NCBI GenBank assembly: GCA_050084515.1
Contig: CM114274.1
Location: 41,788,001-41,852,000 of the forward strand
Direction of reading: 5' to 3'
Length of the DNA: 64,000 bases
Origin: Blasia pusilla
Lineage: Eukaryota; Marchantiophyta; Marchantiopsida; Blasiales
Shown here: positions 30,859-44,639 of the stretch, one piece after another
Position numbering within the stretch: position 1 is the stretch's first letter
How the letters are laid out: each line of letters opens with the position of its first letter
Translations under genes and position numbers: made by a program
Notes under the pieces: model-generated
Told to the model about the DNA's origin: nothing
The model's input: the letters and a program-made list of their open reading frames with translations, nothing else
Databases searched by the model: none

Positions 30859-31014
30859 GAGGGACCTTCAAGGGTTCAGCATCTTCTATTCCACATCTTG
30901 AGTCTCTCGCGTCTCTCTTGAGTGTATGGCTTTGGGATTGCTTGCTCTTCCAATGAGAGTGGATCACCCCTCTTGGGAGAGTAACTTGACCATAGTCTAA
31001 CCTTCGAGAGATTT

Positions 31015-31203
<189 letters not shown>

Positions 31204-31878
31204 AGATGAGAGGTTTGTCACCTTAGAGGAGTTTAGTCATACTGAAATAGCGGATGTTTTGGCTTGTTACTTTCCCAATGAGAGTGGATTACCCCTCTTG
31301 GGAGAATAACTCCGCCAAAACCCATTCTTGAGGAGAGTAGAGAATGTCTGGCAAGCATGGATAGGGGCAGAGCACGAGTTGTGCCCGACTTTCCTTTCCT
31401 CAATCCATACCATGTCAAGGTACTCTTTGTAGATAGGCCTTTGGTTCACTCGGTATTTAGTTTATCACTTTGGGAGGCGTTCATGAACCGAGTCATGCAA
31501 TCTCCAACTCCGGTAATCCTTCCTATCGTCACATATGGAAGGACATGGGATTGTACTTTGTATGTCCTTATATAGTGATCCATGGATGTCAATAGGCCTG
31601 CTCAAGTAGGGTTTAACACTAGTTGTGCTATCTTCCTCGTGTACAAGCGTAAAATAGTCTATAGGGATTTTATAGTTAGGAATTTCGGGGTCCGATGTTA
31701 CGAAGAAGTGATCGCCTCGGCACTTCCATTTGTGATACCTGTCGTGAGAGAATGGAGAGTGTACATCATAATTTTGTATTGAAAAAGGAGAACTTGTTAG
31801 AGAGTTCACCTTGCATCGACCGTATCTACCGCAGCTAGAAGGCCCGCCCTTGCTCGAAGAAAGGCTCTCGACACGACA

Positions 31879-32087
31879 CCGCTTCCTATGCATACAAGGA
31901 GGCTGGTCCTGGCTTGGTTTGGGATGACCAGGTTCAGCGGTTGGTGGAGCCCAACGTCGATGAGAGAGAGTGAGCAATGGGATTTCCCACGGGAATGATG
32001 GTAGTACCATCAATGTCAGAGGCATCACGATGCCATGTCTTGGGTCAAGCGATGGACCTAAACTGCTTGACATGGATCCTTAGCTTG
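31879..32087 (+). pseudogene. E3 methyltransferase motifs IX/X, first part
   Basis: Reads LVWDDQVQRLVEPNVDERE, TGA where E1 has Arg, then AMGFPTGMMVVPS and LGQAMDLNCLTWILSL, ending at the CACTA insertion. It continues after 42513. The match to E1 7030-7200 is close. Confidence 0.85.
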
Positions 32088-32339
32088 CACTAGAAGAAAT
32101 GGGTGGTTTTTATGACTAGACTTTAAGTGACTCATCTAAAGAATGACTCAAATTATGACTTAAATGGTTTAGTCATCAAATTTAGGGTCGTACAACTCAC
32201 CGAGTCATCTGCTTATGACTAACGTAGTTATCAATACCCTTTAGTAGAGACGAGTCATACTTGTTTTACTCGCCCATTAAAGATGTTTAATAAACAACGA
32301 CTAATATATTTAAATGATTTAATGCTCTAATGTTGGTAG

Positions 32340-35300
32340 GGATTATTCAAAGCCGTTGTGTCATTTTCATGTTAACATTGCGATATCTTTTCATCTAACC
32401 ATTAGATGGAGATAAAACTTGGCACTAGCATTTTGGTTAATTTTTTGCACTACTTGAACGGTTTGGATCTTCTATTTAACACACCATGCTCCTACCAAAA
32501 ATGAAACACCTCCTTTGGCGTTTACGATTTTTAAATCCATATGTGAGTGGTCATTTGGAGTTTTTCTTTCCCCCTTATTTCTTGGTGTTGGGATGCCCCT
32601 ATGGAAAAAGTTTATTGATTTTTAGAATCCTTGGTGAGGGAAAGGGGGAGAGAATGGGATGTCAAGAAGGAGGAAGAGACCTTTGAATACGAATGTTGGG
32701 AGTAATATGTCATATTAAAATGTAGCTATCTTTTCATCGAACCATAATATGGTGATGAAACGTGACACTGAATTTTCTATTAATTATTTGCACTACTTGA
32801 ACGGTTTTGATATGCTATTTAACTCCCCATTATCCTACCAAAAATGAAACACCTCCTTTGGGATTTATGATTTTTAAATCCATGTATGAGTGGTCATTTG
32901 GAGTTTTTTCTTTTCTCCTTTGCTCAAGGAAGGATACCCCTCAAGGAAATGTATCTTGATTTTTGGCATACTTGGTGAGACTTGGTGATGAAGAGGAGGG
33001 CTAACAGAATGGATATGCAAGAGGAATAAAGGCAAAACACAAGTAATCTTCCAAGAGTTAGCTGAATTTTGATGTTTGCAATGTAGCATCTTGACTTCCC
33101 ACCGTTGGATGGAGCTGAAACATAAGGACTATGGAGATGAGAAGGCTCTCTTACTTTTGGACGGTGTGGATTTTCCATATCCTACTCCATGCTGAATTTA
33201 TAATTAGGAAACCACGGTAAGGGTTTTTTTTTTTTTTATTCCCTGGTCGAGCGTTAATTTCAGGATTTTTTTTTTCCATTGATATAGTAACACATAAGTT
33301 CATCATGTGACAAATTTTCATGATTTATAGACATGGTGATGAAGAGGAGGGCCAAGAAAATGGAGATGTAAGACAAAGAAAGGCAAAACACGAATAATGA
33401 TCCAAGTGTTAGTTCAATTTTGATGTTTGCACTCTAGCATCTTGACTTTCCACCGTTGGATGTAGCTGAAATGTAAGGAATATGGAGATGAGAAGGCCCT
33501 TTTACTTTTTTATGGTGTGGATTTTCCATATCCTATCCATGCTCAATTTAAAATTGGGAAATCGTGTTTAAGGTATATGATTTTTTCAAAGAAAGGCAAA
33601 ACACAAATAATGTTCCAAGAGTTAGTTGAATGTTGATGTTTGCACTCTAGTATCTTGACTTCCCACAGTTGGATGGAGTTGAAACATAAGAACTATGGAG
33701 ATGAGAAGGCCCTTTTACTTTTGGGCGGTTTGGATTTTTCATATCCTACTTCATGCTCAATTTAAAAATGGGAAACCTTGTTTAAGGTTTATGATTTTCA
33801 ATTCCCAAGCCCAAGGTCCATTTGGATATTTTCTTTTTTCATTGGTATAGTAACACATAAGTACATCTTGTGACAAAGTTTTAGGATTTATGGACTTTGT
33901 GATGAAGAGGAATAAAGGCAAAACATTAATAATGTCCCAAGAGCTAGTTAAATTTTGATGTTTATATTCTAGCATCTTGACTTCCCACCGTTGGATGGAG
34001 CTGAAAAATAAGAAATATGGACATGAGAAGGCCCTTTTACTTTTGGACCATGTGGATTTTCCATATCTTACTCCTTGCTCAATTTAAAAATGGGAAATTG
34101 TATTTAGGGTTTATAATTTTTTATTCCCTGTTTGGGTGTCCATTTCAAGATTTTCTTTTTCCATTGGTATAGTAACACATAAGTACATCTTGTGACAAAG
34201 TTTCATGATTTATAGACACGATGATGAAGAGGAGGGCCAAGCAAATGGAGATGAAAAACGAAGAAAGGCAAAACACGAATAATGATCCAAGTGTTAGTTC
34301 AATTTTGATGTTTGCACTCTAGCATCTTGACTTCCCACCTTTGGATGGAGCTAAAATATAAGGAATATGGAGATGAAAAGGCGTTGTTATTTTTGGTGTT
34401 GTTATGTTCGAGTCGTGATGTCATTTTCATTGGAGTCATGAAGTTTACTTTTTCTCCTACCATTGGATGGTGATGAAACCTGGCACACACCAAGGCCTTA
34501 AATCCCTCCACATGTTGAATGGTTCAGATCTGCTAGTTAGCTCTCCGGGCTCAAACCAAAAATGAAAGATCAATTTTAGGGTTTACAATTTTTAATTCCA
34601 TGTGTGAGTGGTCATTTGTATTTTTTTCTTTTGATCTGTGTTCCTGGAGTTGGGTTGCTCCCCTGGGAACAGTTTCAAGATTTTAGGACTCATGGTTAAG
34701 GAGGAGGGGAGAAAATGATGGATCAAGAAGGAGGACAAGGACTTTGAATAGTTTCGTTCCAAGGCTTTTTTCATGGTAACATAGTGGTTTCTTTTCTTTC
34801 CACCATTGGATGGGGATGAATATTTTTCCTAGCCTTGATATTAGATTTCTAGAGAACTTCGACGGTTCAGATCTTCTATTGAAGCTCCCATGCTAATACC
34901 AAAAATCAAAAACCTTTTTTAGGGTTTACGGTTTTTAATACCATGTGTGAGTGGTCATTTGTAATTTTTGATTTTGGCTTGTATTCCTCAAAATGGGTTG
35001 CCTCCAAGGGAAAAGTTTCAAGATTTAAGGAGGAGGAGGAGGTTGAGGAAGAGAGGAGAAAGTGATGGATCAAGAAGGATGACGAGGACTTTGAGTAGTC
35101 TTTTTCTTAGGCGTTGTCTCATTTTCATCGTAACATGGTGGTAACTTTGTTTTCCACCATTGGATGTGGATGAATATTTTTCAGAGCCTGTCCATTAATG
35201 TTTTCCACAACTCCAATGGTTCAGATCTACAAGTTACTCTCCATGCTCAAACCTAAAATGGAAGACCGGTTTTAGGGTTTACGATTTTTAGTTCGGTGTG

Positions 35301-35960
35301 TGAGTGGTCATTTGATTTTTTTTTATTTTTCCCTGTATTCCTGGATTAAGGGTGCGATCTTAAAAAAAGTTTCATGATTTTTGGGCCCCATGTGGAGGGT
35401 GCAGGGTACAAAATGACAAGCCAAGAAGGAGTAAGAGGACGTTGAGTAGGATTCTTTGAAGTCCTTGTGGCATTTTCATGTTATGATGGAGTTATCTCTT
35501 GATTGGATGGTGATGAAACCTAGCAGAAAAGAAGGCCGTACATTTGTCCACATGGTCAACGGTTCAGATCTGCGAGTTAGCTCTCCATGCTCCAACCAAA
35601 AATGGATGACCGGTTTTAGGGTTTACGATTTTTAGTTATGTGTGTGAGTGGTCATTTGAAGTTTTTTCTTTTTCCCTCTATTTTTGGGTTAGGGGTGCCT
35701 TCCTAAAAAAAAATTCATGATTTTTGGGCCGCATGTGGAGTGTGGAGGGTAGAAAAAGAGGGGTCAAGAATGAGATTATTTCAAGTCATTGTGATATTTT
35801 CATGTTATCATGGAGTGAACGACTAGTACTACTGTTGGATGGTGGTGAAACCTGGCACAAGTGAAGGCCTTAAATCCGTCCACAACTTCAATGGTTCAGA
35901 TCTGCGAGTTAGCCCCCCTAGTTACGATTTTCAATTACATCCCGAGTTACAATTTTTCAA
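32340..35960 (+). repeat. Diverged tandem repeat field inside the CACTA element
   Basis: A unit recurs about every 300-350 bases, with landmarks CCATTGGATGG.GATGAAACC, GGTTCAGATCTGC, CCAAAAATGAAA and TGTGAGTGGTCATTTG. About 11-12 units can be followed (starts near 32400, 32740, 33100, 33455, 33665, 33985, 34335, 34465, 34800, 35158, 35505 and 35838). There is no protein-coding signal. Confidence 0.8.
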
Positions 35961-36165
35961 TATACCCGCGAGCAAAATGAGTCTAATAATCTTACATATT
36001 GTGTTGGAAATAAAAGTGAGAAGGTCCTAGGGCAAAGGTTGTTAAAAAAATTTCCATATCACGAAAAGGAATGTTGATGTGGCATGGAATGTTTAGAGTC
36101 CCACTCATTGTTTCGTCCCAAAGTGTGTGTGTGCCGGGAGAGAGTGAACAGAGAGTGCAGGAGTA

Positions 36166-36321
36166 TGGGACGTTCAGAATGTTCGGAGTTTACGGGCGGG
36201 AGTGGAGAGTTCGGAGGTCGGGAGTGGGAAGTTTGAGAGTGCACTGAAATGTGGGACATTCCGAACATTCGGAGTTCACAGGCGGGAGTGGAGAGTTCGG
36301 AGGTCGGGAGTGGGAAGTTTG
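36166..36321 (+). repeat. Tandem duplication of about 85 bp
   Basis: The segment with GGCGGGAGTGGAGAGTTCGG and AGGTCGGGAGTGGGAAGTTTGA occurs twice in direct succession. It is followed by a GC-richer stretch (36320-37600) that could be the upstream part of a captured gene; no protein is recognised. Confidence 0.75.
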
Positions 36322-36932
36322 AAGATCAGTGGGAGTGAAGCGGTCGAAGAGGAGAGGGTTTTTATTCGGGTGTTTCTCCTCCAGTTCACGGATGTCTGTA
36401 ATGCGTCCTTACCTCGTTTACTATCATTTCTGGTCGAAAGATTGTGGACTCTCGAGCGAGCAAAGTTTGTTTCCTCCATGCACATTTTCAGGCGCATTTG
36501 AAGTTTCGCCGCCATTTTGCTCCATCTTCAGCAGTTGAGGTGTGCCGGATCGGTGTCTTATGGATTTGCGCGTTGCCTCGGATATGTCTCACTGGCTGAT
36601 GAGATTTGTAGCAGTTATTGTGATTACCTGATCCCCCACCGCCTTCTTCATCCCTTGACTCTTCTCCACCTTATAGCTCTCGTGCACTGCGAGTTGTAAG
36701 TTGAAGACTGGAGCTAAGTGAATTCCTCATGCGCGCTTGTTGATCACTATTTTGAGTCGAGACTCTATTCGTGGTGGATTGTCTGCTGAAGCGACGAGTT
36801 GGGTTTGCTGAGCTGGTGAGGGCCGCTTCTGTCTCCGCTTGCTGCATTCGCCATCCAGAGCAATTCTTTGTTGCTGCTCTCCTTTTGATGCGTAATCAGG
36901 CATATGGCTCTCTGGAGTTTTCATCGTCTTGC

Positions 36933-37033
<101 letters not shown>

Positions 37034-37881
37034 GAGGAAATGAGATTGTGGCGGGTGAGGGAATTAAACGACGATGAAGTGGGATGATGATGTTGTTGCT
37101 ACGGCCGCGTAACAGTAGAGGATGGATGAGAGGAGGCATTTGAGGAAGATGAGTTCAAATTCTACAATGCAGCCCCATTGTATGCTTCCGTATCCCATCG
37201 TACTGTGCATCGAGGGGTTGCTGGAACGAGGAGTTGTATGGTATGGATCGAGTTTGTTAGAAGGTGTGAGAGTCGGGGGGTAGAAAGGTAGGATTGGAAA
37301 AAGGGAGTGGAGACTGCAGAAATCAGAGTCTTTGATGCTATCTTGCCCCTCATGCATGGGGCCGAAACCCTTCCAATTACTCGGGCGAATTGCGCGGCAG
37401 TTGAGAATTTCCGCTCGCTGATACGTCTGTCCTCTTTTGGTTTGCGATAGTCAGTGGAAGGTTTTTTGCATGAGGTTGTTCTGTGGAGGGTGGTGAAGTT
37501 GTCGGTTTGATGGAAGGGAGAATCCATTGGGTGCGATGTGTGCTTGCCTGATTGCCTGATTGCTTGATTGCTTGCCAGGGGGATCCACGAACAGGTGGGG
37601 CCTAAAGCTTTGCTGGGTGGGAGTTCATGCTCTCTGTGTTGCGCTTCTCTTTGTGCTGGATTCTGATCTGCGTCGCCATACTCTGCATTTCTCTTGGTGA
37701 GTTCTGGGCTTGTTCCTTCTGCCCGCCTTTAAGATCGCTTGTTGTCATCATTCATGGAATCGCACGGTCTGGCGTGGGCGAATTGCTCCCTCAAACGTCC
37801 TTGACGCACGATTTTTAAGATTTGAGAATGTATGAAGAAGTTGATTTTAGCTTCTCTTCAATATACGGCACCCTCAACAAG

Positions 37882-39871
37882 TCATACCTCCATCTGCAAC
37901 TGATCGGTACCCAGATCAGGGCCACCCTGTATCAACTCTTCGTTGACCATTTCTAAGAGCTCAATCTTGTTGTACAGAATTGGCTCTTTTGCACTAAAGT
38001 CGCGCTTCAAGGCATCTAAAGCCATGGCTTTACTCTTTATATCACCTTGGTCCAAAGAACAGAATTTACCACTAATGAGTCCCTCTGACCGAATGTCAAA
38101 AACTCTGTGACTTCCACTCAAAAAACAAATCGAAACTTTATTGGACCAAGTAGCTTCACTCTGCCAGGTGCATGGAATTCGGTTTTCAAGGAACAAACAG
38201 GAATACCATCAGATATTGCACTTGTGCTAAAACAACAAAAGAACCTGTTGGACACTTTCTGAACAATTGCAATCATGGCATGTCAGAAACGTTTTTCTTC
38301 CAGGTACAAGGAGAGCACTCATAATCTCATGAACCATTAGTTACCTCAAGTAATTTGACTCTCTCACGCAGATCAAACAACTCCTTGGCCTCACGTGAAG
38401 GGGAACCAGCCATTCTGTTAATCTTGCTATTAGACCTGGAGAGAGATCTTTGAAGGTAGTTAGGACTGCCTCCATTGCTAATGGATCTCCCACTCTCTTC
38501 ACAGTCTTTCTCCCTCAATTTCCTCTCCACATTTCCTAAAGCCTCCACTTTTTCTTGTAGTTCTCCTTCCAACAACTCCACCTTCTTCCGGAACTCTTCT
38601 TTCTCCTCTTCTTGCTCAGTGAGTTTACGCTTGAACTCAGTGTTTTGGCGCTTGAGTTTAATAGATTCACTCCGCTACTCTACATCCTGCGAGCGAGCGG
38701 CCCCTTGGGTTTCAATCTCCAGCTGAAGACGATTGACTTTTTATTCTAGAGCAATCTTCGCATGTTTCAACTCCTCATTCTCCTGTTGCCAAGCAGTTAA
38801 ATCCTCCTCCAGATTTCTCTTCTCTTCCTGAAGAAATTCATTGAGCATATTGATATTCTTTGAAGAGGTATCCAGGTTATCCCTTTCTGTTTTAACCCGA
38901 TCAAGAGCACCTTGTATCCTTTGTAACTCAACACCAAGCATTTCTACATCTTGAACCCTCATTTGAAGCTCATCAAGCTCCCTTTCCATGCGGGTTTTTT
39001 CATCCATAACAAGAGCTAACGTCTTCTCAGCTTCATCACAACGGCCCCTAGATAAAATCTCTTTTGCTTTTAGATCCCCACATTCCCGTAGAATTTCAGT
39101 CAGCTTGAAGACTATCTCTTGCTCCCTTGTTTTGGTTGCCTTGTTTGGAATTATCATTTCCTGCATTCGAGAACCATAATCTGCCTTCAACAAGGTACAC
39201 TGCTCATCTGCCTGTCTTACCTTTGCTTCCATTTGACGGAACCTCTCCTCCCACTCTTCTTTTTCTGCAGGGAGTTCTGAGGTCTCCAAAAGGGCTTGCG
39301 AGGCCATCTTTTCCTTCTCATCATGCGAAGAGGACATTTGCTCTATCATGCGTTGTAACTCAGTCTGCATCCGCTCTATTGCAGCAGCCTTTTCCCAGTG
39401 AGTCCTCCTCAGGATTTCCTCCACTCGATTGGCTCTTTGCTCTGCCTCGCCATTTGTCTGTTTCATTGTTTCAATCTCGGCAAGAATTTTTCCTGACTTC
39501 TCTTCATTCTCCGTTCGCAGCAGAAGCATTTCTCCCTCCAAAGATGATATGGTCTTTGATGCTACAAAATAATTTTCAGACACATCTAGTAAATTGGCCT
39601 CTAATCCAGCTTATATCTTCTCCAAATGAGAGATTTGTTCTTTCAGTCCTCTTGATGTATCCACATAGGCCAGAGCTTCTTGCTCCAACTTCTCTATTTG
39701 CCTCTGAAGCTCCTGCTCAGCAATTACATTCTCTTCCCTTTCTTCAACAAAGGCCGCCAGCTTTGCTTCCAGCTGAGAAACCTTGTTCTGGTGCTCCTTA
39801 GTTGCTCCATGGAGAGCTACTTCACTCTTGCTCTTTTCACCCTGGTGATCTACCAAGCGAGTCTCCAGCAT
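37882..39871 (-). pseudogene. Captured fragment of a plant NT-C2 / myosin-heavy-chain-like coiled-coil gene
   Basis: The minus strand reads over 450 residues of heptad-rich coiled coil (for example LEAKLAAFVEEREENV, TEILRECGDLKAKEI, GELQEKVEALGNVERKLREK, SPSREAKELFDLRERVKLLE). After KLLE a donor GTAACT occurs (about 38332), and an acceptor near 38055 precedes GDIKSKAMALDALKRDFSAK. The arrangement fits the C-terminal half of plant EEIG1/EHBP1 N-terminal-domain (NT-C2) coiled-coil proteins as I remember them. In-frame stops after LEKI, KIALE and QDVE make it a pseudogene. The retained intron means it was captured as DNA, not by retroposition. The N-terminal C2 domain is absent. Confidence 0.7.
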
Positions 39872-39929
39872 CCCCTTCTCTGAGTTCCTAGATCATTGTG
39901 ATTTTGCTCCGCCTCTTGATGCCAGATTG

Positions 39930-40680
39930 TTGATGCCTTCTGTGACGATGGGGATGAAACATCTAGCCATTACTTGGCTTCCTACGCAAAAGTGTATTCC
40001 TCAGACCAAGAGCACATGCTAATATTGCTAAGCTAGTAGCACCAGAATTGTTCAAGGTACCTTCTTCACTTGCTTCTCTCTCTACACCCATCCCACTCTC
40101 AAGCACCGTCCAACCAGGGCGCGAGGTCTATGGTCGCAAGGCTACGACAGGCACTACTTAATAGTATAGTCTTTCTCTCTCTCATTCTGGTAGCACCAGA
40201 ATTGTTCAACACATTCAATAGCCTTGATTCATTGCCCAAAGCTACTGCACTGGTAAGTAATGTCTATTGGGGATCCCAATCAGGTAAAGTAGATGGTCTG
40301 GTGAATAGTTTCTTGGATGACACTTGGAAGTTCCGCACAAACACGTTGCTTGGTCAGCACACACTATATGAGAGTGTCTCCCTCCTCTCATATGGTATCT
40401 TCTTCACTTTCTTGTCTTTCTACACCCATCCTAGCAACAAGCGCTTTCTTGCTTTCCATACATTAGAACTCTTTTTTATATACATACATATCGCGCCGAC
40501 CATGGAATTGGTTGAATTTGGCTCAACTTGTGTTGTGTATCAGGTACAAGAGCAAAGGAAGACTCAAATATCACGGAGGGGACCAAGACATTCACTCCTT
40601 GACCTACCAAGTACTTACTTGTACGTCACTCTCCTTGCGCCTTCACGTAGGTTAGTCACTTGCTTTAGTCGTTAATTTGA
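39930..40680 (+). pseudogene. Captured gene fragment 2, family unrecognised
   Basis: The plus strand reads GDETSSHYLASYAKVYSS, then, in other frames, VAPELFNTFNSLDSLPKATA and VYWGSQSGKVDGLVN. The frame 40070-40675 is open for 201 codons. A homologous stretch lies outside the transposon at 62990-63300 on the minus strand. Similarity is at the protein level as well as the DNA level, and stops near the same points. The gene family is unknown to me. Confidence 0.5.
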
Positions 40681-41640
40681 TGTGAGTGTAAGGTAAAATA
40701 CTATGGTCACTCATAGCAGATTAGCTTTATAGTTTGTTTGTCTAGATCTTCGCTGGAAACATTTATTAGACCAGGTCCAAGATGAAGTGTACATATCAAA
40801 GGATCGAGTCATTATCTAAAGTTGGGTGTGTTACATTTGTCATTTAGGAATGTCGTTGGAAGCGTTGGACCACATCGGTGAGGATTGTTAGTGATGATTG
40901 AGACCTCCATCGAGATAAGCACCAGGTTAGGTATATGTGCTTTATCATACTTGTCTTGACTTCACGTGGGTATGCATTCAGATGATAGCTCGTCCAACCG
41001 TGGTTTATGGAATTTGTTATTGAGGCAAGATGTCATGGTTTTGGATGTGTTTGGAATGTTTCAGTTCACAGTTTGCGGGAATTCACTTCCAATCCCCTTA
41101 GAATGGATTTGAACCACAAGAAACATTTGGTGATGCTCTTGGCTCAAGCATGCTCTGGCCAGAGATGCATATGAGAAAGGTGATTTAGTAGAGTAGTCTT
41201 TTCTTTTGGCACCCAACTATCTAAGGTGCAATAACTTTGTTTTCATGGATGACATAATCTCTCTTGCTCTTTCAAGATGAGATCATAAACCCTACTATAT
41301 TTGATCTTTGTTTTTTTTAATCTAATTTTGGATTATAACCCTATGTAATAATGATTCATTTTGTAATTTGGTGTATGGAAGCTACTCTTTAATGACATTC
41401 CACCCCTCAAAATCTGTTTTCAAGAGTATGTTTTCATTATTTGCTTGGTTAATTGCTTGTGTATGTTTCGCTTGTAGCAAGACATTCTTATTACATCTCT
41501 TTCTAAACTCAGAGAAAATTCATGTAGTTTCTTGATTACATCAAGATGCCACTACTCAATATAACAACATAGTGCTCATGTGCTACTTCCATACAGTTGA
41601 GTTGACATGTTTCTGGATATATGATGTTGTTTTAGTTATG
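40681..41640. other. CACTA internal non-coding segment
   Basis: AT-rich; no gene recognised. It may hold intron or 3' sequence of the captured fragment. Confidence 0.4.
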
Positions 41641-42513
41641 TGCACTTTTTTCAAAATTATACTATGTACTAAGGTGAACGCTTAAGTGTTTAGCATATAA
41701 ATGGAAAAGAGGATTTCAATAATTCAGATCATTAATTCTTGCACCGTTCAAAAGGCATAATAAACATTCCAAAATATCCAAAATTTATATTCCCACTAGT
41801 CATATGAATATAACTTGCACAGTACCATTCAAAAACTAAAGTAGTAAGCTTCAAGTTCTCTCTAGTCATAATTGTATGACTCATGCAGTTCTATTGCAAT
41901 GACTACATAATTTCCGCTACTCACATAGTCATATCTTCGTGACTAAACCAGTTGTGTCCGCTTTTATAGTAGTCATGTAACTCTACTCTTCTAGCCATAG
42001 TACATGACTACATGAGTCCATACCAACATTTCAATAAAATAAAATGACTACATGAGTTGCCAACTATAATTGAATGGAGTACACTTGGTGCATTTTGATA
42101 GGATATTCTGAACTTTTGCACACCAACCATGACTAAAAGAGTCGTTGGTGATAACTAGAAAAATATACACATATGACTAGATGAGTCGTACTCAAGTCCA
42201 TATCATCAGTGACATGTCATAGCAATAGTCCATGTCATTAGTGACACATCACACTAAATAGTCCATGTCACTGATGATGTGTCATTATTCCACGTCATAT
42301 GAGTGATGTGTCAGTCATGGCCTCATGACTACACCCTCGAGTCATATACCAACCTCCACCTAAGCTGACCATCCAAGTTAGCCTAGGCGCCAAACAAATA
42401 TGACGTGGCTTTTGTGTCTAAAGTAGTCGTCAGTCATTGTTAGTCGTGGTATGTAAAGTATGACTCATATGAAGCATATAACCTAGTCATAAAACCAGGG
42501 ATTTCTTCTAGTG
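41641..42513. repeat. Right subterminal repeat zone of the CACTA element
   Basis: The motif ATGACTA(C/G)ATGAGTC and its complement recur from about 41870 to 42500 on both strands, ending in the terminal repeat. The left end has similar motifs at 32105-32260 (ATGACTAGAC, AGTGACTCATC, GAGTCATCTG). Confidence 0.8.
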
Positions 42514-42960
42514 TTGGGAGTGGCTGGGCAGGGTTGTATGAGATCGTGACAAATCATAGTGGTTGCGTTGGTGAGCCCCATGGCTACCGAGACGGTGGAG
42601 GCAATGGCTGGGGGCGAGACCCGAGGAGACCTACACACTAGGGGGAGATCGGGAGAGACACCCTTGGACTTCTTGGGATGTTTTGCAGGTACGCCAAGAG
42701 ATGATAGCCGCAACATCGAGCGTGGTTCCGGACACTACACGTGGAGGAGATCAGAGTTTGCAGTTGGCTTCAGGAGAGTGGCCGAGTGTTGTTGTTCGAG
42801 ATGGGGTTGCACCATAGCAACCACCGATACCCGTGTCGGAGAGTCCTACTGTAGTCACGATGGAGACTTGGGAGCCAGATATGGGCCCTAAGTTGACACG
42901 AGGAGAGCGGCGCCGGATACATCATTCCTCAGGAGTTATAGGAGTTGCTTTGCGTTTAGC
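42514..42960 (+). pseudogene. E3 methyltransferase tail and spacer to RT
   Basis: Continues from 32087 with similarity to E1 7200-7620 (SPMATETVEAMAGGE like SSMATGTVEASAGGE; later ETWEPD, LTRGERRR and FAFSMEDLGTL). Frames shift several times. Confidence 0.7.
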
Positions 42961-44300
42961 ATGGAGGATTTGGGTACGCTGAAGGGACCAAGGATCCGCA
43001 TTGAGTTGTCGAGTGATACGTCAATCTTCAAAAAACCCTACAAGTACACTGATATGGAGAGGGCTCTAATTCAGAGTAGGAACCAGGACTTGGTTGGAGC
43101 AGGACTAGTGAAGATGTCGCATGGGGAGTACGCATCTGCCACTGTCATGCTCGCCAAGAAGGATGTGCATGGCAATTGGACGGATAGGCGGATGTGTGGG
43201 GATTACCGACCTATCAATTGGTAGACGAAGTCCGATAGGTATGCCATGCCGACCCCTAAGGAGATCTTTGATGTGATTGGTCACGCAAAGGTCTTCAGTT
43301 CATTGGATTTGCGAGCCGGATACCGTCAATTTCCTATCAGATTGGAGGACAGGCAAAAGACGGCATTTTGGGGCATCTATCCTCACGGGAAGGATTGTTT
43401 ATACTAATGGCGGTTCTTACCATTTGGGTTAAAGAACGCCCCCCCCTGAGTTTCAGAGGGTCATGGATAGGATCTTGGCTGGTTTGGATTTAGCTAGGTG
43501 TTATATTGATGACAGCGTAGTCTTTAGCGCCACGATTGAGGACCATGAGCGACATCTAGAGGAGGTGTTTTGACGATTGTAATTACATGGGCTGAAGCTA
43601 CATCTAGGCAAATGCAAGTTCTTTTACAACCAGATTGAGTACTTGGATCATACGATATACCCAAGGGGCCTTGGTGTTCAACAGACAAAGGTAGAGGCTA
43701 TCTCACGCATTCCACGCCCTACAGATGTGAGCCGTGTTCGCGCATTTATGGGATTGGCGAACTTCTATTGGCGGTACGTCAAGGGATTCAGTCCGATTGC
43801 AAAGCCGCTGACCTTGCTGACCAAGGTGGATCATGAGTGGCATAGGGGGGATGAGCACGAGCGAGCATTTCAGTTGCTCAAGGACATGTTGATGTTCGGG
43901 CCCATCTTGAGGAGACGGATCAGGGGGCGTACTTTCCAGTTGCACACAGATTGAAGCATGTTGGGGCTTGGAGTGGTGCTCACCATCATGATGATTAGGG
44001 TAGAGAGTTCATGGTGGCTTACGCTAGCCGCTCGAACAACGCTGCAAAGATGAAGTACAACTCGTATGAGGGTCAGTGCTTGGCTGTAGTGTGGGTTGTC
44101 GTGCATTTCAGGTGTTACTTATTCGGCAACCCATTTACCATCATCACTGATCATCAACCACTAAAGTGGTTGATGGATTCCGACAAGCTTATAGGGAGCT
44201 TGCGAGATGGGCTCTATTGTTGCAGGAGTATGATTTTCAGGTGGTACATAGACCTGGGATGCTCAACGAAGATGCAAATGGGTTGAGTCGTAATCCATGC
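42961..44300 (+). pseudogene. pol: E3 reverse transcriptase and RNase H
   Basis: RT: DTSIFKKPYKYTDMERALIQ, CGDYRPIN, then TAG; LDLRAGYRQFPIRLEDRQ is intact here although broken in E1; CLY then TAA where E1 has Gln; WRFLPFGLKNAP with a small insertion; CYIDD (about 43501-43515). The thumb reads VF, TGA, RL, TAA, LHGLKLH, where E0 has Arg and Gln. RNase H: LHTD followed by TGA where others have Trp, YASRSNNAAK, ITDHQPLKWLM. The stops lie mostly at Gln, Arg and Trp codons. Confidence 0.92.
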
Positions 44301-44639
44301 CCGAGTCAGCGAGATGCGACTGGAGCTCAATGGCATGGAGAGAGTGATGAGGAGTTAGTGCCAGGATGGCACGCATCAGCCTATTTAGGCATGTTGGCTA
44401 TGGAGAGCCAGAGTGTGGGGACTTCGATGGGGAGGTCTAGTGGAGAGTCCTTGGATCTCAAGGCCAATGAGGAGATGAAAAGTTGTCGAGATATTCATGA
44501 TGATGGAGTAGTCTTGGAGTACCTTCGTACTGGCAGCGTTGCAAGCACTGTGGGTGCTAGAGAGCGAGATCGGATCCTACAGCGAGCCAGACAGTTCCGT
44601 TGGGAGGGGACACATGTTTTGAGGGTTTGGGAGGATGGC

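Noticed and set aside
39127-39801. 224-codon plus-strand frame
   Set aside because: It is the antisense shadow of the coiled-coil reading on the minus strand.
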